DNA from: Oceanobacillus halophilus
GTDB lineage: Bacteria; Bacillota; Bacilli; Bacillales; Amphibacillaceae
Direction: 5' to 3'
Length of the DNA stretch: 64,000 nt
NCBI RefSeq assembly: GCF_003628505.1
Contig: NZ_RBZP01000002.1
Span: 248,001-312,000 of the forward strand
Part shown: positions 31,286 through 38,988 of the stretch, piece after piece
How the letters are laid out: the number at the start of each line of letters is the position of its first letter
How positions within the stretch are numbered: position 1 is the first letter of the stretch
The notes under the pieces: model-generated
The model's input: only the letters and a program-made list of their open reading frames with translations
What the model was told of the DNA's origin: nothing
The model's database searches: none
Made by a program: the position numbers and the translations under genes

Positions 31286-31393
31286 GCTTGGATTTTCTTA
31301 CACTTTTGTCTTACTTTTATCCTGTATCTTCTATAAATAAACTCCCCCTTTTATTAAAACCTATAAAATAACTTGGAATTTTGATAAAAACCA

Positions 31394-31423
31394 TTGACAC
31401 ATCAAACACAAACTACGTATAAT
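31394..31423 (+). promoter_or_regulatory. Sigma-A promoter of the NitT/TauT-type ABC operon
   Basis: TTGACA (31394-31399), an 18-bp spacer, then TATAAT (31418-31423). Both hexamers are perfect. Confidence 0.82.
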
Positions 31424-31481
31424 ATAGAATATTAAACCAACTATTTTCATAGGAATTATAATGAATGAAGGAGAGGTTCTA

Positions 31482-32255
31482 TTGTTCCTACAACTAAAAC
31501 AAGTTGGAAAAACTTTTACAACAGAAGAGAAGCAGTTTCAGGTATTTTCCAACATTGACTTAGATATTACAGAAAATCAATTCGTTTCTATTCTTGGACC
31601 CTCTGGATGTGGGAAGTCCACACTACTTTCCATGGTTGCAGGACTTGAGGAAGCATCAGAAGGTACGATTAGTCTAGAAGGGAGCCTAATTAAAACTCCT
31701 GGGCCAGATCGTGGAATGGTATTTCAGCAGCCTTCCCTTTTTCCATGGCTAAACGTACGTGACAATATAACCTTTCCTCTGAAGGGTAAGATGACAAAAC
31801 AAGAGGCAAATGATCATGCTGACCACTTTTTGAAAATGGTTCAATTAAGCAGATTTAAAGAGAATTACATTTTTGAACTCTCTGGTGGAATGCAGCAACG
31901 AGTAGCTATAGCACGAGCACTGGCAATGGATCCAAAAGTATTGTTAATGGATGAACCATTTGGTGCCTTAGATGAACAAACTCGCCATATTATGCATGAT
32001 GAACTGATGAAGATTTGGCAAGAAACACAAAAAACGATACTGTTTGTCACTCATAGTATCAATGAAGCTATTAAACTATCAGATCGCATCGTAGTAATGG
32101 GAACTAGACCAGGTCGTATCATTGCTGATATTAACGTAGATATTCCTAGACCTAGGGAAAGAAGTAATTTAGAAGTAATTGAACTGGAGAAGGAAATTAT
32201 GAGCTTACTTGAAGGGGAAATAAATAAAGTCTTAAAGGAAGAGTTGAATCAATGA
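31482..32255 (+). CDS. ABC transporter ATP-binding protein, NitT/TauT (SsuB-like) family
   Basis: A 257-residue ATPase if begun at the TTG at 31482, which stands 5 bp after AAGGAGAGG; an in-frame ATG at 31461 (seven codons longer) has only AGGA before it. Walker A GPSGCGKST is at about 42, the signature LSGGMQQRVAIAR at about 137, and Walker B VLLMDEPFGALD at about 157. The PFGALDEQTR segment and length fit SsuB/TauB/NrtD ATPases for sulfonates, taurine, nitrate or similar small anions or bases. It overlaps the permease gene by 4 bp. Confidence 0.9.
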   Translation: MFLQLKQVGKTFTTEEKQFQVFSNIDLDITENQFVSILGPSGCGKSTLLSMVAGLEEASEGTISLEGSLIKTPGPDRGMVFQQPSLFPWLNVRDNITFPLKGKMTKQEANDHADHFLKMVQLSRFKENYIFELSGGMQQRVAIARALAMDPKVLLMDEPFGALDEQTRHIMHDELMKIWQETQKTILFVTHSINEAIKLSDRIVVMGTRPGRIIADINVDIPRPRERSNLEVIELEKEIMSLLEGEINKVLKEELNQ

Positions 32256-33010
32256 AGTGGAATTTAATTATCAAACGTATTTTATTTTTAGTGGTGGTCA
32301 TTGGCATATGGCAGCTTATTTTTACCTTAAATATTTTTGAAGATATTATTTTCCCTTCCCCTTTCAAAGTGTTTACTGCGTTGTATGAAGGGTTTGCCGG
32401 TGGCGATTTCTTCGTTGCATTAGGAGCAAGTTTCAAGCATTTATTTTCTGGTTTATCACTGGCAATCGTCATTGGAACCATTATTGGCGTTATTTTTGGA
32501 AAGTCCAAACAAGCTGATGAGACTGCTGGAATGTATTTGATTGCCATGCAAAGTATTCCAAGTATTGTATGGGTTCCATTAGCAATCATGTTATTTGGTT
32601 TCACTGAATTTGCCGTTGTCTTTGTTATTGTACTTGGTGGTACATTTGTTATGGCACTCAACGTTCGATCCGCCATCCATAATGTTCCCCCACAGCTGAC
32701 TCGAGCAGCAAGAACAATGGGAACCAAAGGATTTCCTCTATTTTATCGAGTGGAAATCCCAGCAAGTATACCGTATTTCATGTCTGGTCTTCGCCTAGCA
32801 TGGGCATTCAGCTGGCGTGCATTAATGGCTGGTGAACTACTATCTAATGGGCCTGGGTTGGGCTACACATTAAGCTATGCACAAGACTACGCACGAATGG
32901 ACCAGGTTATCGGAATTATTATCATTATTGGAGTCATCGGCGCACTTGTCGATCACTTCGTATTCTCCAAACTAGAAAAAACCGTCATGCGTAGATGGGG
33001 CCTACAATAG
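32252..33010 (+). CDS. ABC transporter permease, NitT/TauT (SsuC-like) family
   Basis: A 252-residue permease with six membrane helices. The EAA loop (about 148-172) reads QLTRAARTMGTKGFPLFYRVEIP, and the segment RLAWAFSWRALMAGE typical of SsuC/TauC follows. The start overlaps the ATPase stop (ATGA). Between its stop and the binding-protein gene there are 154 bp occupied by a dispersed repeat (33010-33120). Confidence 0.92.
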   Translation: MKWNLIIKRILFLVVVIGIWQLIFTLNIFEDIIFPSPFKVFTALYEGFAGGDFFVALGASFKHLFSGLSLAIVIGTIIGVIFGKSKQADETAGMYLIAMQSIPSIVWVPLAIMLFGFTEFAVVFVIVLGGTFVMALNVRSAIHNVPPQLTRAARTMGTKGFPLFYRVEIPASIPYFMSGLRLAWAFSWRALMAGELLSNGPGLGYTLSYAQDYARMDQVIGIIIIIGVIGALVDHFVFSKLEKTVMRRWGLQ

Positions 33011-33120
33011 GTGCCTGTTACTTCCCGGATTTTGTCGAACCAGGTATCCCTAGGTCTTCATTGATTGTAATGCGTGTGGAAATTTCGGGTGGTGCCTGGC
33101 ACTCCCCGGAAATTGTCGAA
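33010..33120 (+). repeat. GTGCCTGTCAC repeat, copy 1, inside the ABC operon
   Basis: Two half-units, GGTGCCTGTTACTTCCCGG + TTTTGTCGAA and GGTGCCTGGCACTCCCCGG + ATTGTCGAA, start 80 bp apart. The bases between (CCAGGTATCC, GGTCTTCATTG) are a diverged form of those in copies 2 and 3. It begins at the last base of the permease stop. Confidence 0.8.
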
Positions 33121-33164
33121 GGGTTAATTATTTTACCATTATTATAGAAAGGGTTGATTTATTA

Positions 33165-34184
33165 ATGAGGAAGTTTTTATTGTTGGGGGTTATTGCTTTA
33201 AGCTTGGTGCTAGCTGCTTGCGGAAGCGGTGAAGAGGAAAGCTCTGCTGAAGGAAGTATTCCAGATGAAGTTACGATTGGATATTTCCCAAATATTAACC
33301 ATGTTGCCGGGATGGTTGCAGAAGAGAAAGACTTGTATTCTGAAACATTTCCTGATGGAACAACGGTAAATTATCAATACTTTCCTGATGGTTCTTCTTT
33401 TATGACTGCTCTTGCAGCAGGTGAAATTGAAGGCGGACTTGTTGGACCAGGACCAGCAATGAATCACTTTACAAGCGGCTCGAAAATCAATGTGATTGCA
33501 GGAGGATCGACAGGTGGGACAGTTATTATGGCAAGAAATGATGCAGAAATTGAAACGCCTGAAGATTTAGTTGGAAAGACATTTATTTCACCACGTGTTG
33601 GTTGCACTCATGATGTACAATTTGAAACATTGATGAGTGAAGTATATGACATGACTTCCGACCGTACAGGTGGAGAAATGAAACATGTTACTGGAGAACC
33701 TGCAACTTACCATAGCATGTTTGTTTCTGGTAAAATTGATGCAGCTACAGTTCCTGAACCATGGGCATCTGTAATAGAAGAAGAAGGAAGTGGAAAAGTT
33801 TTAATTGACACTCCTGATGTTGCCTATGGAGAGACTTTGCCAGCTGCTGTATTTGTCACTTCTCAAGATCTTGCAGAGAATAACCCTGAACTCGTTCAAA
33901 GTATTGTAGACGGTCATAAGAAAGCAACCGATTTTATCAATGAAAATCCAGAAGAAGCAAAAAGTATTGCTGGTGCTAAAATTGAAGAAATTACTGGCCA
34001 AGGGCTATCTGCATCCGTCATTGACAATGCATGGAATAGAATTAATTTCACCTATGAAGTGGACGGCGATGTATTACAAGAATTTGCAACGTCCTCTTAT
34101 GAACTAGAATTTTTAAATGATGAGCCAAACTTAGAAGGATTAGTAAACACAAGTTTCTTAGAATCTAAAGTAGCTTCAAAATAA
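33165..34184 (+). CDS. ABC transporter substrate-binding lipoprotein, NitT/TauT family
   Basis: A 339-residue lipoprotein with lipobox LAAC (Cys 19) and an acidic linker. The mature domain starts VTIGYFPNINHVAGMVAEEK, then GEIEGGLVGPGPAMN and TVPEPWASV, all typical of SsuA/NrtA-like (NMT1/THI5-related) binding proteins. Its ligand cannot be fixed; aliphatic sulfonates are the usual guess, but no sulfonatase genes (ssuD) are near. ATG behind AAAGGG. Third gene of the operon, set apart by the repeat, and followed by a terminator. Confidence 0.88.
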   Translation: MRKFLLLGVIALSLVLAACGSGEEESSAEGSIPDEVTIGYFPNINHVAGMVAEEKDLYSETFPDGTTVNYQYFPDGSSFMTALAAGEIEGGLVGPGPAMNHFTSGSKINVIAGGSTGGTVIMARNDAEIETPEDLVGKTFISPRVGCTHDVQFETLMSEVYDMTSDRTGGEMKHVTGEPATYHSMFVSGKIDAATVPEPWASVIEEEGSGKVLIDTPDVAYGETLPAAVFVTSQDLAENNPELVQSIVDGHKKATDFINENPEEAKSIAGAKIEEITGQGLSASVIDNAWNRINFTYEVDGDVLQEFATSSYELEFLNDEPNLEGLVNTSFLESKVASK

Positions 34185-34193
34185 GCATAAAAT

Positions 34194-34233
34194 AAGTTTG
34201 CGGGTAGCTAAACTATTCGCAAGCTTTTTTTAT
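34194..34233 (+). terminator. Terminator of the NitT/TauT-type operon
   Basis: AAGTTTGCG pairs with CGCAAGCTT, followed by TTTTTT, 10 bp after the stop. Confidence 0.88.
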
Positions 34234-34252
34234 TTGCCAGTTAGCGACCAAA

Positions 34253-34295
34253 TTAAAAACCGATTCTATTCATCTATTGGTAGAATCGGTTTATT
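34253..34295. terminator. Second hairpin, bidirectional
   Basis: AAACCGATTCTA pairs with TAGAATCGGTTT. On the minus strand it is followed by TTTTTAATTT and closes the two tiny ORFs at 34353-34547. Confidence 0.82.
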
Positions 34296-34352
34296 CGTTC
34301 GTATTTATTTTTTGTGGTTACCATCCTATATACACCCTTTATTTGTATTTTA

Positions 34353-34433
34353 TTATCTTAACCTAAAGACATTCTCATAAAACTTTGCATTTTTTTCAAT
34401 ATGTTTTTCAAATGAATGAAGTAATTTTCTCAT
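34353..34433 (-). CDS. Tiny ORF, 26-residue basic peptide
   Basis: ATG at 34433 with GAAGGA 7-8 bp before it. The peptide begins MRKLLHSFEK and ends FYENVFRLR, is basic and could form one amphipathic helix. It is not recognised. It follows the 30-residue ORF by 21 bp, and a terminator lies 58 bp downstream. I accept it because ribosome site, spacing, promoter and terminator all agree, but coding is unproven. Confidence 0.45.
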   Translation of the reverse strand: MRKLLHSFEKHIEKNAKFYENVFRLR

Positions 34434-34454
34434 TTTGTATTCCTTCTTTCCTGT

Positions 34455-34547
34455 TTATTTAGTACGTTGATCTTTTGATAGTCTTTCGTAGGCATCTACA
34501 TACAATTCATAAGGTTGTTTAATGAATTCTTTAATAAGTTTCTTCAT
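34455..34547 (-). CDS. Tiny ORF, 30-residue peptide
   Basis: ATG at 34547 with a strong AAAGGAGAG 5 bp before it. The peptide begins MKKLIKEFIKQPYELYV and ends LSKDQRTK. The open frame extends upstream to 34724, but those residues have no ribosome site and cross the promoter. A sigma-A promoter lies at 34575-34603. Together with the next ORF it makes a two-gene mini-operon. The lysine-rich start could be an amphipathic helix; the function is unknown. Confidence 0.55.
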   Translation of the reverse strand: MKKLIKEFIKQPYELYVDAYERLSKDQRTK

Positions 34548-34574
34548 TTTATCTCTCCTTTCTTCTATATGTTT

Positions 34575-34603
34575 ATTATGGTAGAAAAGGGGAATTTTTA
34601 CAA
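34575..34603 (-). promoter_or_regulatory. Promoter of the two tiny ORFs
   Basis: On the minus strand TTGTAA (34598-34603), a 17-bp spacer, then CATAAT (34575-34580). The distance to the ribosome site is about 20 bp. Confidence 0.55.
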
Positions 34604-34756
34604 AATCGATGAAATCGATAACATTAATCATGTAAACGAAAACAAACGAAATGAAAACGGGGACATCTCTGTTTATCATAGATTTTCGCGATATATCACC
34701 CGTTTTCTCTTTCAAATATTTCATCGCCTTACTATCTACCGCTTACATTTTGGGAT

Positions 34757-34802
34757 ATAAAAATAACCAGGCTTAAATTATAAAATTCAAGCCTGATTAT
34801 TA
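34757..34802 (-). terminator. Terminator of the DUF4349 lipoprotein gene
   Basis: On the minus strand AATAATCAGGCTTG pairs with TAAGCCTGGTTATT, then TTTTA. It begins about 18 bp after the stop at 34821. Confidence 0.85.
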
Positions 34803-34820
34803 GTTTTTTCTTCAGGGCTC

Positions 34821-35726
34821 TTATTCTTTCTTCCTACTTTTACGAAGAATAAAGTATATAATTATACCTATAGTACCTAAAAGAATAAAGATTGGCAGAT
34901 TCCCAACAAGAAAAACAAAAAGACCGGATAATACATTTATGAGGAAATTAACACTTTTTAAGAATTGCTGTTTGGTTTTTTCCCAGGTATTCAAATCCGA
35001 TTCACTCATTCCAGCAAGCGTTACATCATTTTCCTGGAGATAGATTGTGACAGTAGCTAAGTCTGCTTTATTCTCCAGATAGTTCATACGCCCGGTAATT
35101 TCCTCTATCTCCTCTTGCAATTGTGCCAAATCATTGGATATATTTAACAGATCCTCCGTTTCCTCCGCTTGTTCCATGAAGGATAGTAATCGTTCTTCTA
35201 CAATGACCTTTGATTTCAAGCGTGATTCCAGATCAATGTATTCCTCTGTTACATCCTGTCCTGTTGTTGAACTTTCTAGAACATTGGTACTTCCATCCTC
35301 CACAAATAGCATAAATTCCTGAAAATGACTTTGCGGAATTCTTGCCGTAATGTGGCCATTGGCAGTTCTATCCTCTGTTTCTCCACTGATAGACGATTCC
35401 ACAATATATCCATCATATTCTGCTGCTTTCGTTTGAATGGATTGAAGTGCGCTTTCTAGATTTTTCACTTCCGCATCTATGTTTGCCGTATATATAACCT
35501 TTCTATCAGAAGCACTGACCTCCTTACTGTTACTTTTTTCTTGATTCTCCGTTACAGAGGCATCATGCGCTTCACTAGCCCCATCTCCAGCTAGTGAATT
35601 TTCTTCCACAGAAACAGAATCTTCTATTGCTGCGGAGTCACTGGATTCCATATTATCTTCATTGCTGCTGCAAGCTGTAAGTAATACAAAAATACAAAAA
35701 ATCCATAATATCCAATATTTCTTCAT
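34821..35726 (-). CDS. DUF4349 lipoprotein
   Basis: A 301-residue membrane-attached protein. The lipobox is LTAC (Cys 19), followed by an acidic low-complexity linker (about 20-70). The DUF4349 domain covers about 78-290: KVIYTANIDAEVKNLESALQSIQ at its start, then a coiled-coil hairpin (about 170-215, DLLNISNDLAQLQEEIEEITGRMNYLE), and a C-terminal membrane helix (about 268-292) with a basic end. The family is thought to be envelope-associated; its function is unknown. The ATG at 35726 is behind GGGGGAG. Confidence 0.88.
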   Translation of the reverse strand: MKKYWILWIFCIFVLLTACSSNEDNMESSDSAAIEDSVSVEENSLAGDGASEAHDASVTENQEKSNSKEVSASDRKVIYTANIDAEVKNLESALQSIQTKAAEYDGYIVESSISGETEDRTANGHITARIPQSHFQEFMLFVEDGSTNVLESSTTGQDVTEEYIDLESRLKSKVIVEERLLSFMEQAEETEDLLNISNDLAQLQEEIEEITGRMNYLENKADLATVTIYLQENDVTLAGMSESDLNTWEKTKQQFLKSVNFLINVLSGLFVFLVGNLPIFILLGTIGIIIYFILRKSRKKE

Positions 35727-35822
35727 CAACCTCTCCCCCTATAAATAATCCATTTTAAACTTAGTCGGATTTCAAGGGGAAATGTTACAAGAACATCAAA
35801 TAGTTGATAAAGGAATGTAACT

Positions 35823-35857
35823 AAAAAAGCCACCAAATTTAATTTGATAGCTTTTCC
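35823..35857 (-). terminator. Terminator of the universal stress protein gene
   Basis: On the minus strand AGCTATCAAATT pairs with AATTTGGTGGCT (two wobble pairs), followed by TTTTTTA. Confidence 0.75.
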
Positions 35858-35870
35858 TGTAAATTTTAAA

Positions 35871-36290
35871 CTATTTTACAATCATAACCGGACAATTTGC
35901 TCGTTTTGCAACCTTATGACTGACACTTCCTAATACAAATTCCTGCAGGCCGTTGAGTCCCCTACTTCCGATCACCACTACGTCAAATTTATTATCATTG
36001 GCATGACTAACAATTTGAGGTCCAGGTTCTCCATGCAGAAAAACTATTTCATACTTAATGTTTGCTGCTTTTGCCATACGTTCAATTTTTTTAATTTGAA
36101 CTTTACGTTTATCGCTCATATCAGCGGAATTCCAATTCGCCAGCACATCCGATTTCACTTTATCATGGTCAACTACATATACAATGTCTACTTGGGAATT
36201 TACATTCATTTTGGCTAGCTCCATAGCATGTTCCGCCGCACGATTAGCATGTTCCGATCCATCTGCTGCTAATAAAATTTTATGATACAT
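35871..36290 (-). CDS. Universal stress protein (UspA family)
   Basis: A 139-residue single-domain protein of the ATP-binding Usp class: KILLAADGSEHANRAAEHA at the start and the nucleotide motif GSRGLNGLQEFVLGSVSHKV (G-2x-G-9x-G-S) at about 109-128, ending CPVMIVK. The ATG at 36290 (a GTG precedes it) is behind GCGGGGG. It is monocistronic between two terminators. The role in stress survival is known only in general for the family. Confidence 0.93.
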   Translation of the reverse strand: MYHKILLAADGSEHANRAAEHAMELAKMNVNSQVDIVYVVDHDKVKSDVLANWNSADMSDKRKVQIKKIERMAKAANIKYEIVFLHGEPGPQIVSHANDNKFDVVVIGSRGLNGLQEFVLGSVSHKVAKRANCPVMIVK

Positions 36291-36391
36291 CACATTCCCC
36301 CGCTATCTATTTACTGAATGAACACGTTTCCTTTATCTTTATACTCCACATTATACCAGTAATATTAATGCCAATAAATAATAAACTTAGA

Positions 36392-36500
36392 AGTGCCTGT
36401 CACTCCCCGGTTTTTGTCGAACGCCAAACTCCAGGTATCGCATGAGGTCTGCATATTGCGAAAATCATAAGGTGCCTGTCACCCCTCAGTTTTTGTCGAA
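36392..36500 (+). repeat. GTGCCTGTCAC repeat, copy 2
   Basis: Half-units AGTGCCTGTCACTCCCCGG + TTTTTGTCGAA and GGTGCCTGTCACCCCTCAG + TTTTTGTCGAA, 80 bp apart, with CGCCAAACTCCAGGTATCGC between. It is highly similar to copy 3, in the same orientation. Confidence 0.85.
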
Positions 36501-36511
36501 TTTACTTATGT

Positions 36512-36544
36512 AAAAAAGAGCTTGGAGGATTTCCAAGCTCTTTC
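36512..36544 (-). terminator. Terminator of the MetE-like gene
   Basis: AAAGAGCTTGG pairs with CCAAGCTCTTT; on the minus strand it is followed by TTTTTTA. The stem AGAGCTTGG is the same as that at 38949. Confidence 0.9.
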
Positions 36545-36617
36545 CTTTTATATTACTGGCTTCAGTACTTTGTTTCTATCGGTTGAATGCTTGCTCACAG
36601 TCCTTGTCTGCAACAGC

Positions 36618-37751
36618 TTATCCCCAAACCTCATCTGCTACTTCTTTTATTAAACGCAATTTATTCCATTGCTGTTCTTCCGTTAAAATATTGCCCTCTT
36701 CTGTTGATGCGAAACCGCACTGTGGGCTAATACATAGACGGTTAATGTCCACATATTTAGCAGCTTCTTCAATACGAGCTTTAATCGCCTCTTTTTCTTC
36801 TAATTCACCAGTTTTAGAAGAGAAAAGACCAAGAACTACAAGCTTGTCCTCAGATACACTCTCCAGTGGTTCGAAATCGCCAGCCCGCTCTGTATCAAAC
36901 TCCAAATAATAGGCACAAACATTTTCTTTCGCAAATAAAATATCCGCAATTGGATCATATCCGCCAGAAGAAGCCCAGCTAGAATGATAGTTTCCACGGC
37001 AAACATGTGTTGTTACCACTAAATCTTCAGGAAGGTTTTCAATTGCTAAATTATTGACGCGCAAAAATAGCCCTCCGACATCTTCCACTGTTGCATCATC
37101 GTGACGTGTTTCCCAATAATTTTTATCAACCAGCATTCCCCATGTACAATCATCTAATTGAACACTGCGACAGCCAGCATTGTATAAATCCTTAATAACG
37201 GTCTGATAAGCAGTGGCGATATCAGTAACAAGTTCTTCTATATCCGGATAAACCTGCTTTGTTACTCCAATATTTTCAGGACGCTGCAATTCTGATAAAA
37301 ATTGCGCCGGCGCCGGAATAGTTTGTCTTGCTACTACTTCATCTGTGGCATACTGTTGGATAAACGAGAAATGTTCCACAAATGGATGGTTTTCACCACT
37401 GATTTTCCCAGTTAAACGAGCTGTTTCTGCCCGTGTTTCTTCATGGTGAAAAGCATAGCCTTTATCGATTGATTCCTTACTTACTCCGTTTAATCCCCAC
37501 ATAAAATCCAAATGCCACCAGGAACGGCGGAATTCTCCGTCTGTAATAGCTCCTAGACCGACGTCTTTTTGTTTTTGAATTAACTCAGCAATACATTCGT
37601 CTTCAATTGTTTTTAATTCACTTTGTGAAAGGCTTCCTCCAGCAAAAGCTGCACGTGCTTTTTTTAATTTTTCAGGACGCAAAAAACTTCCTACATTATC
37701 AAAACGAAATGGTGCAACAGACCTTTTCCCCGCTTTTACTTCTACTCCCAT
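36618..37751 (-). CDS. MetE-like (YxjG/YxjH) methyltransferase, cobalamin-independent methionine synthase family
   Basis: A 377-residue protein equal to the catalytic C-terminal half of MetE. The Zn ligands are present: His 249 and Cys 251 (THVCRGNYH), Glu 284 (YYLEFD) and Cys 345 (SPQCGF), so it should be an active thiol methyltransferase. DGEFRRSWWHLDFMWGLNG near 71-89 is typical of the YxjG/YxjH group, which have been linked to methionine recycling. The ATG follows AAAGGAGAGG. No S-box riboswitch is upstream; instead a LysR gene sits directly before it on the same strand. Confidence 0.9.
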   Translation of the reverse strand: MGVEVKAGKRSVAPFRFDNVGSFLRPEKLKKARAAFAGGSLSQSELKTIEDECIAELIQKQKDVGLGAITDGEFRRSWWHLDFMWGLNGVSKESIDKGYAFHHEETRAETARLTGKISGENHPFVEHFSFIQQYATDEVVARQTIPAPAQFLSELQRPENIGVTKQVYPDIEELVTDIATAYQTVIKDLYNAGCRSVQLDDCTWGMLVDKNYWETRHDDATVEDVGGLFLRVNNLAIENLPEDLVVTTHVCRGNYHSSWASSGGYDPIADILFAKENVCAYYLEFDTERAGDFEPLESVSEDKLVVLGLFSSKTGELEEKEAIKARIEEAAKYVDINRLCISPQCGFASTEEGNILTEEQQWNKLRLIKEVADEVWG

Positions 37752-37838
37752 CTAAACCTCTCCTTTTCAGAATGTAATGTAAAACCAGTGTAGCATGGAA
37801 GTGTCAGTATAAGGTAACACCTAAAATCTATCCCTTGC

Positions 37839-37854
37839 TATAGCTTTAAACTAT
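37839..37854. promoter_or_regulatory. Candidate LysR-type operator before the MetE-like gene
   Basis: CTATAGCTTTAAACTAT contains an ATAG-N7-CTAT inverted repeat with a T-N11-A core, the general form of LysR binding sites. It overlaps the LysR stop codon. Weak, because such short sites are frequent in AT-rich DNA. Confidence 0.3.
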
Positions 37855-38771
37855 GGTAGACGTGCTCTTTCTTCTGCAATTGTTTCTTTTAAATAGTCAA
37901 GATAAATATCCGCCAATGTACTGTTTCTGACATCCTTATGGGTAATGTATCCAATCGTAATCCGCTCATCCACTTTTAAAGGAACCGCAACAATATCATC
38001 CCCATTTAATTCACTGCTGATAACACCTGTGGAAATGGTATAACCATTTAATCCAATAAGTAAGTTGAATAAAGTCGCTCGATCACTAACCCGAATATTT
38101 TTTGGCCTGGAAAGCGTACTTAAAATCTCCTCGGAAAAATAAAAAGAATTATAATCGCCTTGTTCATAAGACAAATATGGGTATGGAAGTAAATCTGATA
38201 ATGTCACATACTCCTGGTTCACTAGTGGGTTGGTTGAACTTATAAAAACATGTGGTTCAGCAACGAACAACTCATGAAATGCTAAATTCCCTTCCCTAAG
38301 AAACTTTTGAATAACCTTTTTATTAAACTCATTCATATATAAAACACCAATTTCACTTCGCAAATTCTTTACATCATCAATGATTTCATAGGTTCTTGTT
38401 TCTCTTAGAGTGAATTCGTACTCTTCTCGATCATACGTTTTTAGCAACCTTACAAAGGCACTCACCACAAAAGCATAGTGCTGTGCTGATACAGAAAAAT
38501 GCTGCTGAGGTGATTGCGTATTGGAATAGCGATTCTCCAAAAGCTCCGCCTGTTCTACCACCTGCCTTGCATACCCTAAAAACTCCGAACCTTCCGTTGT
38601 AATCATAATCCCCTTATTCGTTCGGGAAAAAATCGTTATCCCTATTTCCTTCTCCAGCTCTTTTAATGCATTTGACAGGCTTGGCTGACTAATAAACAAA
38701 CTTTGCGCCGCCTTACTAATCGAACGGCTCCTCGCCACTTCAATCACATACTTTAATTGTTGTAATGTCAT
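37851..38771 (-). CDS. LysR-family transcriptional regulator
   Basis: A 306-residue regulator. The winged HTH is at about 1-60 (LQQLKYVIEVARSRSISKAAQSLFISQPSLSNALKELE), followed by a linker helix and the effector-binding domain (about 90-300). The ATG at 38771 follows AAAAGGG; an upstream in-frame ATG (38792) lacks a ribosome site. It is 99 bp upstream of, and co-oriented with, the MetE-like gene, so it probably controls that gene and could respond to a sulfur metabolite, as CysL/MetR-type relatives do (inference). Confidence 0.92.
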   Translation of the reverse strand: MTLQQLKYVIEVARSRSISKAAQSLFISQPSLSNALKELEKEIGITIFSRTNKGIMITTEGSEFLGYARQVVEQAELLENRYSNTQSPQQHFSVSAQHYAFVVSAFVRLLKTYDREEYEFTLRETRTYEIIDDVKNLRSEIGVLYMNEFNKKVIQKFLREGNLAFHELFVAEPHVFISSTNPLVNQEYVTLSDLLPYPYLSYEQGDYNSFYFSEEILSTLSRPKNIRVSDRATLFNLLIGLNGYTISTGVISSELNGDDIVAVPLKVDERITIGYITHKDVRNSTLADIYLDYLKETIAEERARLP

Positions 38772-38828
38772 CTCAAATCCCTTTTCTTTCATTGTATATT
38801 AATCCGAATTATACCACACTTCCGCTTC

Positions 38829-38937
38829 GGTGCCTGTCACCTCCCGATTTTTGTCGAACGCCAAACTCCAGGTATCTCACGGAGTCTGCATTCTGCAAAA
38901 ACTATGAGGTACCTGTCACTCCCCGGTTTTTGTCGAA
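38829..38937 (+). repeat. GTGCCTGTCAC repeat, copy 3
   Basis: Half-units GGTGCCTGTCACCTCCCGA + TTTTTGTCGAA and GGTACCTGTCACTCCCCGG + TTTTTGTCGAA, 80 bp apart, with CGCCAAACTCCAGGTATCTC between. Same orientation as copy 2. Confidence 0.85.
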
Positions 38938-38948
38938 TTTTGAGATAA

Positions 38949-38985
38949 TAAAAGAGCTTGGTATGCTGCTCCCAAGCTCTTCTTT
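38949..38985 (-). terminator. Terminator of spoVR
   Basis: AAAGAGCTTGG pairs with CCAAGCTCTT around TATGCTGCT; minus-strand T tract TTTTATT. It ends 4 bp after the spoVR stop. Confidence 0.85.
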
Positions 38986-38988
38986 CAT

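Noticed and set aside
37752-37850. S-box (SAM) riboswitch before the MetE-like gene
   Set aside because: The 99-bp gap is too short and shows none of the S-box stems, although yxjG/yxjH in B. subtilis have one.
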